This document shows, one piece after another, positions 1-5,123 of a stretch of DNA of 5,123 nt. Position 1 is the first letter of the stretch. Each line of letters begins with the position of its first letter. The DNA comes from Clostridiales bacterium. GTDB taxonomy: Bacteria; Bacillota; Clostridia; Oscillospirales; Ruminococcaceae. The stretch is from positions 1-5,123 of the forward strand of contig JAAZLM010000121.1 of assembly GCA_012799315.1 (NCBI GenBank), given 5' to 3'. The position numbers were made by a program, and so were the translations under genes. The notes under the pieces are model-generated. The model was not told the origin of the DNA and searched no databases. It saw nothing but the letters and a program-made list of their open reading frames with translations.

Positions 1-843
1 GATCCGGCGAATGAAATTACCCTTGACGAAGCAAGAACTCATTCAAAGAGGGCGAAGCTCGGCGGTATTTGTGAGATAAAGCTAGAAACAAAGAAATTCG
101 GCAGAATTGCCGCACAGAATGCAAAGCAAGTTATTAATCAGGGCATTAAAGAAGTAGAAAGAAATCTGCTAATTGAGCAGTATTCAACGATTGAGAATGA
201 AGCAGTATCGGCGACAGTATTGAAAATAGAACCAAAGACCGGCAATATCACCCTAGACGTCGATAAAAATGAAGTTCCCCTATTTAGGAATGAACAAGTA
301 CCGGGTGAAGTTCTTACCGAGGGGCAAATTATCAAAGTATATGTAGCGGGAATACTAACATCGGATAGGCGCCCAATCTTGAAGGTTTCAAGAACGCATA
401 AAGACCTAGTTAAGCGCTTATTTGAGCTTGAAGTACCTGAAATTTTCGACGGAACTGTTGAAGTGAAATCAATTTCAAGAGAGGCAGGATCCCGATCGAA
501 AATTGCAGTATATAGCAAGGACGAAAACGTCGATCCCGTCGGCGCTTGCATCGGGCCTAAAGGTACGAGAGTCGCAAAAATCGTCGATGAGTTGGGCGGC
601 GAAAAGATCGACATTATCAGATATAGCGAGAACCCGGCAGAATTCATCGCACAGGCATTAGCACCTGCCGATGTTGTAGATGTGACCATTGAAGATGAGG
701 AAGTTAAGGCTTGTGTCGTGCTTGTTCCCGATCATCAATTATCACTTGCGATAGGTAATAAAGGGCAGAATGCAAAGCTTGCGGCGAGATTAACAGGGTA
801 TAAGATTGATATTAAGCCCGAGAGTGGATATTTCGGCGAGTAA
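1..843 (+). CDS. nusA: Transcription termination/antitermination protein NusA, 5'-truncated by the window edge
   Basis: NusA binds RNA polymerase near the RNA exit channel and modulates pausing, intrinsic termination and antitermination. The frame is open from base 1, giving 280 residues, and stops at TAA 841-843. Fragment residues 1-60 are the end of the N-terminal polymerase-binding domain, with the typical FGRIAAQ segment at 33-39 followed by a basic helix. An S1 domain follows (about 65-135), with the VPGE segment at 101-104. KH1 is marked by VGACIGPKGTR (about 180-190) and KH2 by LSLAIGNKGQNAKLAARLTG (about 247-266). Firmicute NusA is usually about 350-400 residues, so some 70-100 N-terminal residues lie upstream. 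The protein ends soon after KH2 with no acidic repeats, as is normal outside Proteobacteria. A TTG at 220 could be read as a start, but homology continues through it, so it is an internal Leu codon. The rnpM ribosome binding site lies directly downstream. Identification is secure. Confidence 0.97.
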   Translation, partial: DPANEITLDEARTHSKRAKLGGICEIKLETKKFGRIAAQNAKQVINQGIKEVERNLLIEQYSTIENEAVSATVLKIEPKTGNITLDVDKNEVPLFRNEQVPGEVLTEGQIIKVYVAGILTSDRRPILKVSRTHKDLVKRLFELEVPEIFDGTVEVKSISREAGSRSKIAVYSKDENVDPVGACIGPKGTRVAKIVDELGGEKIDIIRYSENPAEFIAQALAPADVVDVTIEDEEVKACVVLVPDHQLSLAIGNKGQNAKLAARLTGYKIDIKPESGYFGE

Positions 844-850
844 GATATAA

Positions 851-859
851 GAGGTGAGG
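851..859 (+). promoter_or_regulatory. Ribosome binding site of rnpM/ylxR
   Basis: GAGGTGAGG lies just before the ATG at 862 and occupies most of the 18-nt gap after nusA. Its GAGGTGA core (851-857) pairs with the 16S anti-Shine-Dalgarno in the GGAGGTGA register. It fixes the start at 862 rather than at the internal ATG codons for Met8 and Met10. The gap has room for nothing else, so rnpM is probably co-transcribed with nusA. Confidence 0.8.
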
Positions 860-861
860 AT

Positions 862-1131
862 ATGCATAAACGTAAAGTACCAATGAGGATGTGTATTGGC
901 TGCAAAGAGATGAAGCCAAAGCGGGATCTTGTGCGTGTTGTGCATAATAAAGAGGGCGAGGTTTCCCTTGATTTAACGGGGAAAAAGGCTGGACGTGGCG
1001 CATATATTTGTGCTGATACATCCTGCCTTGACAAAGCGAGGAAGGCACATTTAATTGAAAAAGCATTCAAGCGTAGCATCCCGCAGACTGTCTATGACGA
1101 GATGGAAAAGGAGCTAAGCGGCGATGAGTAG
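862..1131 (+). CDS. rnpM: RNase P modulator RnpM (YlxR family)
   Basis: This is an 89-residue basic cytoplasmic protein of the YlxR family (DUF448). It carries both family signatures: the N-terminal MRMCIGC segment (residues 8-14) and GRGAYIC (44-50), which contribute to a conserved basic RNA-binding surface. Work in Bacillus subtilis links YlxR to RNase P RNA, hence the name RnpM; transferring that role here rests on homology and gene position. Four cysteines (C11, C14, C50, C55) form two pairs that could bind a metal, which is inference. The length matches the usual 85-100 residues. The ATG at 862 has a good ribosome binding site 18 nt after nusA, and the 3' end overlaps ylxQ by 8 nt. Older annotations call the family a nucleic-acid-binding protein of unknown role. 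Confidence 0.93.
   Translation: MHKRKVPMRMCIGCKEMKPKRDLVRVVHNKEGEVSLDLTGKKAGRGAYICADTSCLDKARKAHLIEKAFKRSIPQTVYDEMEKELSGDE
1108..1113 (+). promoter_or_regulatory. Ribosome binding site of ylxQ inside the rnpM coding end
   Basis: AAGGAG lies within the last codons of rnpM, 10 nt before the ATG at 1124. It supports the overlapping start of ylxQ (ATG 1124-1126, before the rnpM stop TAG 1129-1131). This arrangement suggests that translation of ylxQ is coupled to that of rnpM. Confidence 0.7.
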
Positions 1132-1429
1132 AGCACTTGGATTAATAGGCATATGTAAAAAAGCAAACAAGCTTATTCAGGGATTCGACGTTGTTGTGGA
1201 ATCCGCACAGAACGGCGAAGTTTCGGGAATATATCTTGCAAAAGATATCTCCCCCAAAACGCAGAAGGAAATTCTGTTTGCGTGTGCAGATACTAATATT
1301 CCAATAGTTTCGCTTGATATTACAATGGATGAATTAGGGCGAGTACTTGGTCGACGTGTCGGTGTAATCGGGATTACCGATTCCGGCCTTGCAAAGAAGC
1401 TAAATTCATTCGGCGATTCAATGAAATAA
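1124..1429 (+). CDS. ylxQ: YlxQ, ribosomal L7Ae/L30e/S12e/Gadd45-family RNA-binding protein
   Basis: This 101-residue protein has the length and pattern of the L7Ae/L30e fold. The N-terminal LGLIGICKKANKLIQGFD segment (residues 5-22) matches the family's LGLA-x-KAGK-x-GxD start. A hydrophobic strand GIYLAKDISPKT (35-46) follows, then a conserved DELGRVLGRRVGVIGITDSGLAKKL end (about 69-93). Bacillus YlxQ has been shown to bind kink-turn RNA; the physiological RNA target is not established. Its place between rnpM and infB is the standard one in Firmicutes and fits a role in RNA folding or ribosome assembly. The start at 1124 is supported by AAGGAG at 1108-1113 and overlaps the end of rnpM by 8 nt. 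The stop is TAA 1427-1429. I am confident of the family and less so of the cellular job. Confidence 0.93.
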   Translation: MSRALGLIGICKKANKLIQGFDVVVESAQNGEVSGIYLAKDISPKTQKEILFACADTNIPIVSLDITMDELGRVLGRRVGVIGITDSGLAKKLNSFGDSMK

Positions 1430-1458
1430 AGGCTATTGAACTATGTTCAGCGGGCTTT
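1428..1458 (+). other. Imperfect hairpin in the ylxQ-infB gap
   Basis: The sequence can fold symmetrically around the loop TAT (1442-1444). TGAAC (1437-1441) pairs with GTTCA (1445-1449). A T-G wobble and one mismatch follow, then T-G and C-G pairs, a G-G mismatch, and AAAG (1428-1431) pairing with CTTT (1455-1458). That gives eleven pairs with two single mismatches. It begins inside the ylxQ stop codon. Only three T residues follow the outer stem, so it is a poor rho-independent terminator. It could be a processing site, a weak attenuator or chance. Stability was not computed. Confidence 0.3.
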
Positions 1459-1466
1459 CATATAAA
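1436..1466 (+). promoter_or_regulatory. Possible weak internal sigma-A promoter before infB
   Basis: TTGAAC (1436-1441, four of six matches to TTGACA) and TATAAA (1461-1466, five of six matches to TATAAT) are separated by 19 nt. Transcription would begin near 1473, leaving a leader of about 30 nt before the infB ATG. The spacer is longer than the optimal 17 and the -35 box is imperfect. The pair also lies in AT-rich intergenic DNA where such matches arise by chance, and it overlaps the hairpin. It is offered only as a candidate. Confidence 0.2.
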
Positions 1467-1488
1467 AATGGACTAATCGTAATCATTT

Positions 1489-1494
1489 AGGAGG
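1489..1494 (+). promoter_or_regulatory. Ribosome binding site of infB
   Basis: AGGAGG lies 11 nt before the ATG at 1506. The spacing is at the long end of the normal range, but the core is perfect and there is no other suitable start codon nearby. It sets the infB start at [11 protein letters not shown], the usual beginning of the IF-2 N-terminal domain. Confidence 0.8.
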
Positions 1495-1505
1495 ATAAAC
1501 TATTC

Positions 1506-4010
1506 ATGAATTCAAAGTACAGAGTGCACGAGGTGGCAAAAGACTTAAATGTTTCGGGTAATGATATTATCGAATTACTAGCGAAATATTTTGACACACC
1601 TAAAAAGCACCAGACTGCATTAACTAAAGAGGAGCTTAATGTAATTTTTGAACATTATACGGGCAAAAATCAAGTTAAGGACTTCAACAGTTATTTTGCT
1701 ACTGCTGCTAACAAAACAAAAAAAGAACAACCTAAGTCGGAGCCTAAGGCAGCTACTAAAGCTACCACAAAGCGAGGGCCGAAGGATGCTCCTGCCGCCA
1801 AAAAGGACGACAAGGCTGATAAAGTTGCGCCAAAATCAGAGGAGAAAAAGGCCGAACCAGCCAAAGAAAAGAAGCCGAAGCCTGTTAAAAAGGTGGACGA
1901 AAAGCCATCGGCTAAGCCCGTAGCACGGGATAAAAAGCCAGCTCCTACATCGAGCAAGCCAAAAACAAAGATTAAACTTCATCCTCCTAAAACCGAGCAA
2001 AAACAAAAAAGCGAACCTCAAATAAGAGGGGAGCAAGTTGTAAAGACGGTCGATACAAGGGGCTCATACGTTGAGTTGGATAAATATAATGATAAGTATG
2101 AGAAGATCGCCCCCGATGCTAAAAAACATAAGGGTGGCTATACTAGAAGACCTAAATCCACAAATCGCCAGCAAAATCGTGGTCGCAAACCGTTTTCAAA
2201 CAAGCAAGAAACAGAACAGCAAAGACTCAATAGAATTCAGCTTGAACGTGCTAGGAAGCAGCAACTCAAGATCTTAATTCCTGATGAAATTGTTGTAAAT
2301 GAGCTTGCGTCAAGGCTAAAGGTAACAGTAGCTGACGTGATTAAGAAATTAATGCCACTAGGTGTAATGGCGGGCATAAATGACTTGCTTGATTTTGAAA
2401 CAGCGTCGCTAATCGCTATGGAATTCGGCGCAAAGGTAGAAAAAGAAGTTGTTGTAACAATTGAAGAACGTCTAATCGATACGACGGAGGATGACGACGA
2501 TAACCTAGAGGGTAGAAGTCCTGTTGTAGTTGTAATGGGGCACGTTGACCATGGTAAGACATCGCTACTTGATAAAATCCGTGACGCAAGTGTCACATCG
2601 ACCGAGGCGGGCGGAATCACACAGCACATTGGTGCATACCGTGTTAATGCCGCTGGAAGAGATCTAACATTCCTAGACACACCGGGGCATGAGGCATTCA
2701 CATCAATGCGTGCTAGAGGCGCATCGATAACTGACATTGCTATTCTTGTAGTCGCAGCTGATGACGGCATTATGCCGCAGACGGTTGAAGCGATCAACCA
2801 TGCAAAGGCGGCGGATGTGAGCATCGTTGTTGCGATTAATAAAATGGATAAGGAAACTGCCAATCCTGATAGGATAAAGCAAGAACTGACCGAACATGGA
2901 TTAGTTATTGAGGAGTGGGGTGGCGACACAATTTGTGTGCCTGTATCCGCTCTTACAGGGCAGGGAATTGACGAATTGCTCGAAACAATAACGCTAATTG
3001 CCGATGTGAAAGAACTCAAGGCAAATCCGAACAGACGTGCTAAGGGTACAGTAATAGAAGCAAAGCTAGATAAGGGCAGGGGGCCTGTTGCGACTCTACT
3101 TGTGCAGAATGGTACATTGCATCAGGGCGATGTGTTAATTGCAGGTAGTGCTGTTGGCCGTGTACGTGTAATGACCGATGATAAAGGTAATGTTATCGAA
3201 TCGGCTGGCCCGTCAGTACCGGTAGAAATTACAGGACTTGCAGAAGTGCCTAGTGCGGGCGATATATTTGATGCGGTCGAGGACGAAAGACTAGCTAGGG
3301 AGCTTGTCGATAAGCGCAAGCACGATGCTAAGGAAGAAGAATTCAACGCATATCAAAAGGTTACACTTGAGAATTTATTCAGCCATATCGAACAGGGTGA
3401 GGTTAAGGAATTGCCGCTCATTATAAAGGCGGACGTTCATGGTTCGGTGGAGGCGGTAAGACAATCGCTTGAGAAATTATCCAATGAGGAAGTGCGTGTT
3501 AGGGTAATTCACGGTGGAGTCGGCCCCGTATCTGAAAGTGATGTAATGCTTGCAGATGCATCAAATGCGATCATTGTCGGATTCAATGTGCGCTCTATCC
3601 CCGTTGCGGCGGAAATTGCAAAACGTAACGGAATTGACATTAGGCTATATAGAATTATCTATGATGCGATAGAAGAAATAACGACCGCAATGAAGGGAAT
3701 GCTCGATCCTAAATACCGTGAGGTAATACTAGGAACGGTAGAAGTAAGAGAAGTATATAAGCTATCAAGCTCCGGCACAATTGCAGGATGCTATGTAACG
3801 GATGGCAAGGTAACTAGAAATAGCCAGATCCGTGTTGTGCGTGATGGAATTGTTGTAAGCGAAGATAAAATTGATTCGCTGCGCCGATTCAAGGATGATG
3901 TAAAGGAAGTCGCACAAGGATATGAATGCGGAATCGGGCTTGAGAAATTCCACGATATAAAAGAAAAAGATGTTTTTGAGGCATTTATCATGGAAGAATA
4001 CAGAGACTAG
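1506..4010 (+). CDS. infB: Translation initiation factor IF-2
   Basis: IF-2 is the GTPase that places formyl-Met-tRNA on the 30S subunit and promotes 50S joining. Residues 2-50 form the first IF2-N domain ([20 protein letters not shown]). Residues 69-255 are a low-complexity linker: a Lys/Pro/Ala/Glu part to about 172, a less biased segment at 178-203, and an Arg/Gln/Asn-rich part at 204-255. A second IF2-N domain spans about 256-312. The GTPase domain has all motifs intact: G1 GHVDHGKT (345-352), G2 Thr372 in [11 protein letters not shown]3 DTPGHE (391-396), G4 NKMD (445-448) and G5 SAL (481-483). An EF-Tu domain-2-like barrel, the C1 domain (about 620-730) and the tRNA-binding C2 domain follow; C2 carries Cys762 and GYECG (805-809). 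The length of 834 exceeds the 716 of Bacillus subtilis, the excess being mostly linker. The stop is TAG 4008-4010. Identification is certain. Confidence 0.99.
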   Translation: MNSKYRVHEVAKDLNVSGNDIIELLAKYFDTPKKHQTALTKEELNVIFEHYTGKNQVKDFNSYFATAANKTKKEQPKSEPKAATKATTKRGPKDAPAAKKDDKADKVAPKSEEKKAEPAKEKKPKPVKKVDEKPSAKPVARDKKPAPTSSKPKTKIKLHPPKTEQKQKSEPQIRGEQVVKTVDTRGSYVELDKYNDKYEKIAPDAKKHKGGYTRRPKSTNRQQNRGRKPFSNKQETEQQRLNRIQLERARKQQLKILIPDEIVVNELASRLKVTVADVIKKLMPLGVMAGINDLLDFETASLIAMEFGAKVEKEVVVTIEERLIDTTEDDDDNLEGRSPVVVVMGHVDHGKTSLLDKIRDASVTSTEAGGITQHIGAYRVNAAGRDLTFLDTPGHEAFTSMRARGASITDIAILVVAADDGIMPQTVEAINHAKAADVSIVVAINKMDKETANPDRIKQELTEHGLVIEEWGGDTICVPVSALTGQGIDELLETITLIADVKELKANPNRRAKGTVIEAKLDKGRGPVATLLVQNGTLHQGDVLIAGSAVGRVRVMTDDKGNVIESAGPSVPVEITGLAEVPSAGDIFDAVEDERLARELVDKRKHDAKEEEFNAYQKVTLENLFSHIEQGEVKELPLIIKADVHGSVEAVRQSLEKLSNEEVRVRVIHGGVGPVSESDVMLADASNAIIVGFNVRSIPVAAEIAKRNGIDIRLYRIIYDAIEEITTAMKGMLDPKYREVILGTVEVREVYKLSSSGTIAGCYVTDGKVTRNSQIRVVRDGIVVSEDKIDSLRRFKDDVKEVAQGYECGIGLEKFHDIKEKDVFEAFIMEEYRD

Positions 4011-4015
4011 AATTA

Positions 4016-4029
4016 TAGGTTAGAACCTA
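4016..4029 (+). repeat. Small inverted repeat between infB and rbfA
   Basis: TAGGTT and AACCTA are perfect inverted repeats separated by AG. As RNA this would fold as a five-pair stem with the four-base loop TAGA. It begins six bases after the infB stop and lacks a following T-run, so it is not a standard terminator. The rest of this 43-nt gap holds only the rbfA ribosome binding site. Confidence 0.3.
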
Positions 4030-4039
4030 CCACATAAAA

Positions 4040-4046
4040 AAGGAGG
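4040..4046 (+). promoter_or_regulatory. Ribosome binding site of rbfA, which decides between two close ATGs
   Basis: AAGGAGG is followed by two out-of-frame ATG codons at 4050 and 4054. The first is only three bases from the Shine-Dalgarno core and reads five codons before TAA. The second is seven bases away, at normal spacing, and opens the RbfA frame. The start at 4054 is therefore chosen. Confidence 0.85.
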
Positions 4047-4053
4047 GGCATGA

Positions 4054-4398
4054 ATGAGCTCACATAAAATTTTAAGATTATCTCAGGATATCAGGCATGA
4101 AATCAGCGGGATAATTATGCACGAATTAAAAGATCCTAGAATAACGGGGATGCTCAGCGTCACACGTACAGAAGTATCCGGCGATATGTCCTATTGCAAG
4201 GTATATATTAGCAGTATGGACGGAATCGAAAGTGCGAAAACCGCCATTGAAGGGCTTGAAAGTGCTAAGGGCTATATAAAACGTCAACTAGCATCGAGGC
4301 TAAAAATGAGAAAATGCCCCGACTTGATATTCATTGCCGATGATTCAATAGAATATTCAGCAGGTATCAATAAGCTACTCAAAGATATAGAGAAGTAG
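4054..4398 (+). CDS. rbfA: 30S ribosome-binding factor RbfA
   Basis: RbfA is a single-domain KH-fold protein that binds the immature 30S subunit near helix 1 of 16S rRNA, helps process the 16S 5' end and is important for cold growth. The 114 residues match the family length (about 110-135). They show the N-terminal RLSQDIRHEISGII helix (8-21), DPRI (27-30), the strand pattern LSVTRTEVSGDMSYCKVYIS (34-53), the AKG kink (71-73) that replaces the GxxG of classical KH domains, and the C-terminal DDSIEYSAGINKLL (96-109). The start at ATG 4054 has AAGGAGG seven bases upstream. The stop is TAG 4396-4398. Its place after infB is the standard one and links it to ribosome assembly. The nrnA frame downstream is the same frame, separated by this stop and 12 open codons. 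Confidence 0.97.
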   Translation: MSSHKILRLSQDIRHEISGIIMHELKDPRITGMLSVTRTEVSGDMSYCKVYISSMDGIESAKTAIEGLESAKGYIKRQLASRLKMRKCPDLIFIADDSIEYSAGINKLLKDIEK

Positions 4399-4425
4399 AA
4401 GGAGCAAATTTCATTTTATAGAAAT

Positions 4426-4431
4426 GGTGAT
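4426..4431 (+). promoter_or_regulatory. Ribosome binding site of nrnA (GGTGAT register)
   Basis: GGTGAT pairs with the 3' part of the anti-Shine-Dalgarno and ends three bases before the ATG at 4435. That is an acceptable register although it lacks the usual GGAGG core. A better core, AAGGAG at 4399-4404, lies 30 nt upstream of the ATG, too far for direct use, and has no start codon at suitable spacing. Confidence 0.5.
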
Positions 4432-4434
4432 ATA

Positions 4435-5123
4435 ATGACAGTTAATTTAAAAGAGGCGGCAGAATTCCTACTAGAGAATGATAATTACTATATCTTGACC
4501 CATATCAATCCGGATGGGGACACTCTCGGTGCAGGATTCGCCCTTGCCGATGCTCTTAGGAGTATGGGCAAGAATGCCAATGTGCTATGTTCGGATGAAT
4601 TGCCGCTGAGATACCTATTCCTATTTGATAAATACAAGGATCAGGACTTTGATGCAAGGACAATTGTGTCCGTCGACATTGCCGATCTTCAACTACTCGG
4701 CGATGAACTAAGCATATATAAGGATAGAATTGATCTATGTATCGATCACCATATTTCAAATTCGTTGTACGCTAAGAGGACATTCCTCGATGGGGACGCA
4801 TCGGCAACTTGTGAAATGATGTATAACCTCATTGTAGAGATGGGTGTGCCGATTAACAAGACGATTGCAAAATGCCTTTACACAGGCATATCAACCGATA
4901 CGGGGTGTTTTAAATACGGCAACACAACGGCAGCTGCACATATAATTGCCGGTGAATTAATTTCATACGGGATTGATTTTGCGATCATTAATCACATGAT
5001 GTTCGACCTTAAAACTCGCAGTAGATTAAAGGCGGAGCAAATACTTATTTCAAATATGGAATTTCATTTTGACGATATGTGTGCATTAATCACCATTACA
5101 AAAGATTTGATTAAAGAAACTCA
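4435..5123 (+). CDS. nrnA: DHH-family bifunctional oligoribonuclease/pAp phosphatase NrnA, 3'-truncated by the window edge
   Basis: NrnA degrades two- to five-nucleotide RNAs and dephosphorylates 3'-phosphoadenosine 5'-phosphate in the cytoplasm, using two metal ions (Mn2+ preferred). The frame runs from ATG 4435 past the window end: 229 complete codons of about 310-330 expected. The DHH metal-binding motifs are intact: HINPDGD (residues 23-29; H23, D27, D29), VDIAD (80-84; D81), IDHHISN (103-109; DHH 104-106) and YTGISTDTGCFKY (149-161; D155). DASATCEMMY (121-130) is also typical. The C-terminal DHHA1 substrate-binding domain with its GGGH-type motif begins at most at the very edge and is largely missing. 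The gene follows rbfA by 36 nt, the usual position in Firmicutes, where truB normally comes next. The frame is also open upstream to 4399, but no ATG, GTG or TTG occurs there. RecJ-like single-strand exonucleases share the fold but are larger and differ around these motifs. Confidence 0.93.
   Translation, partial: MTVNLKEAAEFLLENDNYYILTHINPDGDTLGAGFALADALRSMGKNANVLCSDELPLRYLFLFDKYKDQDFDARTIVSVDIADLQLLGDELSIYKDRIDLCIDHHISNSLYAKRTFLDGDASATCEMMYNLIVEMGVPINKTIAKCLYTGISTDTGCFKYGNTTAAAHIIAGELISYGIDFAIINHMMFDLKTRSRLKAEQILISNMEFHFDDMCALITITKDLIKET

Noticed and set aside
220..222. TTG as a possible start of a 207-residue protein
   Set aside because: The NusA frame and recognisable NusA sequence (FGRIAAQ and the following helix) continue upstream to base 1, so this is an internal codon of a gene cut by the window edge.
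138..689. A 183-codon open frame on the minus strand opposite nusA
   Set aside because: It is antisense to conserved NusA S1 and KH coding sequence, and its product has no recognisable domain. It is a shadow of the real gene.
1718..1725. A-AAA-AAA-G slippery heptamer in the zero frame of infB, suggesting -1 frameshifting
   Set aside because: The -1 frame meets TAA at 1733-1735 almost at once, there is no evident downstream structure, and A-runs are expected in a Lys-codon-rich linker. A further A6 run at 2005-2010 has the same explanation.
1648..1923. A 91-codon basic open frame overlapping the infB linker in another frame
   Set aside because: Its composition is simply the Lys-rich linker read out of frame, with no suitable ribosome binding site or recognisable domain.
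1710..2270. Internal start for a shorter IF-2 form, as known in Escherichia coli
   Set aside because: No in-frame ATG occurs in the linker before Met283. The one TTG considered (2076) has only a poor, distant purine run upstream, so no internal start can be supported from sequence alone.
2237..3019. A 260-codon open frame on the minus strand opposite infB
   Set aside because: It lies wholly antisense to the second IF2-N and GTPase domains of a certain gene. Its translation is Ser/Thr/Ile-rich with no recognisable motif, as expected for a shadow frame.
4050..4067. Five-codon frame starting at ATG 4050, as an upstream leader peptide of rbfA
   Set aside because: The ATG is only three bases from the Shine-Dalgarno core, too close for efficient initiation. 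Initiation at 4054 has normal spacing and gives a complete RbfA.
1..5123. Accessory or mobile system, CRISPR array, or horizontally acquired segment
   Set aside because: All coding sequence is core-operon in standard order with uniform style. No direct repeat arrays, transposase, integrase, tRNA or attachment site was seen.

Overview
The window is a stretch of the conserved bacterial transcription/translation operon nusA - ylxR (rnpM) - ylxQ - infB - rbfA - nrnA. All six genes lie on the + strand, and both ends are cut inside genes (nusA lacks its 5' end, nrnA its 3' end). This gene order is the hallmark of Firmicutes (Bacillota). Several features suggest an anaerobic Clostridia-class organism, perhaps Oscillospirales or a nearby order: a moderate-to-low G+C content (roughly 40% by eye), purine-rich AGGAGG-type ribosome binding sites before most genes, a short NusA without C-terminal acidic repeats, and an IF-2 with a very long Lys/Pro/Ala-rich linker containing a VDTRGS-type segment. 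The order-level placement is an impression from sequence style and was not tested.

Layout: 1-843 is the end of nusA (end of the N-terminal domain, S1, KH1, KH2). After 18 nt comes rnpM/ylxR (862-1131). ylxQ (1124-1429) overlaps it by 8 nt, which suggests translational coupling. A 76-nt gap (1430-1505) is the largest non-coding stretch; it holds an imperfect hairpin, a weak promoter-like pair and the infB ribosome binding site. infB (1506-4010) encodes an 834-residue IF-2. A 43-nt gap leads to rbfA (4054-4398), and a 36-nt gap leads to nrnA (4435 to the window end). There is no non-coding stretch above 300 bases, no convincing rho-independent terminator, and no RNA gene, mobile element, CRISPR array or large repeat.

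Functionally the genes join transcription to ribosome production and RNA turnover. NusA acts in pausing, termination and antitermination; RnpM binds RNase P RNA; YlxQ is an L7Ae-type kink-turn RNA-binding protein; IF-2 brings initiator tRNA to the 30S subunit; RbfA matures the 16S 5' end of the 30S subunit; NrnA degrades nanoRNAs and pAp. The short gaps and overlap suggest one transcription unit. In related genomes truB and ribF usually follow nrnA, which is an expectation beyond the window.

I found no undescribed system. This is an ordinary core-genome region, and the observations in Part 2 are small-scale and low to moderate in interest.
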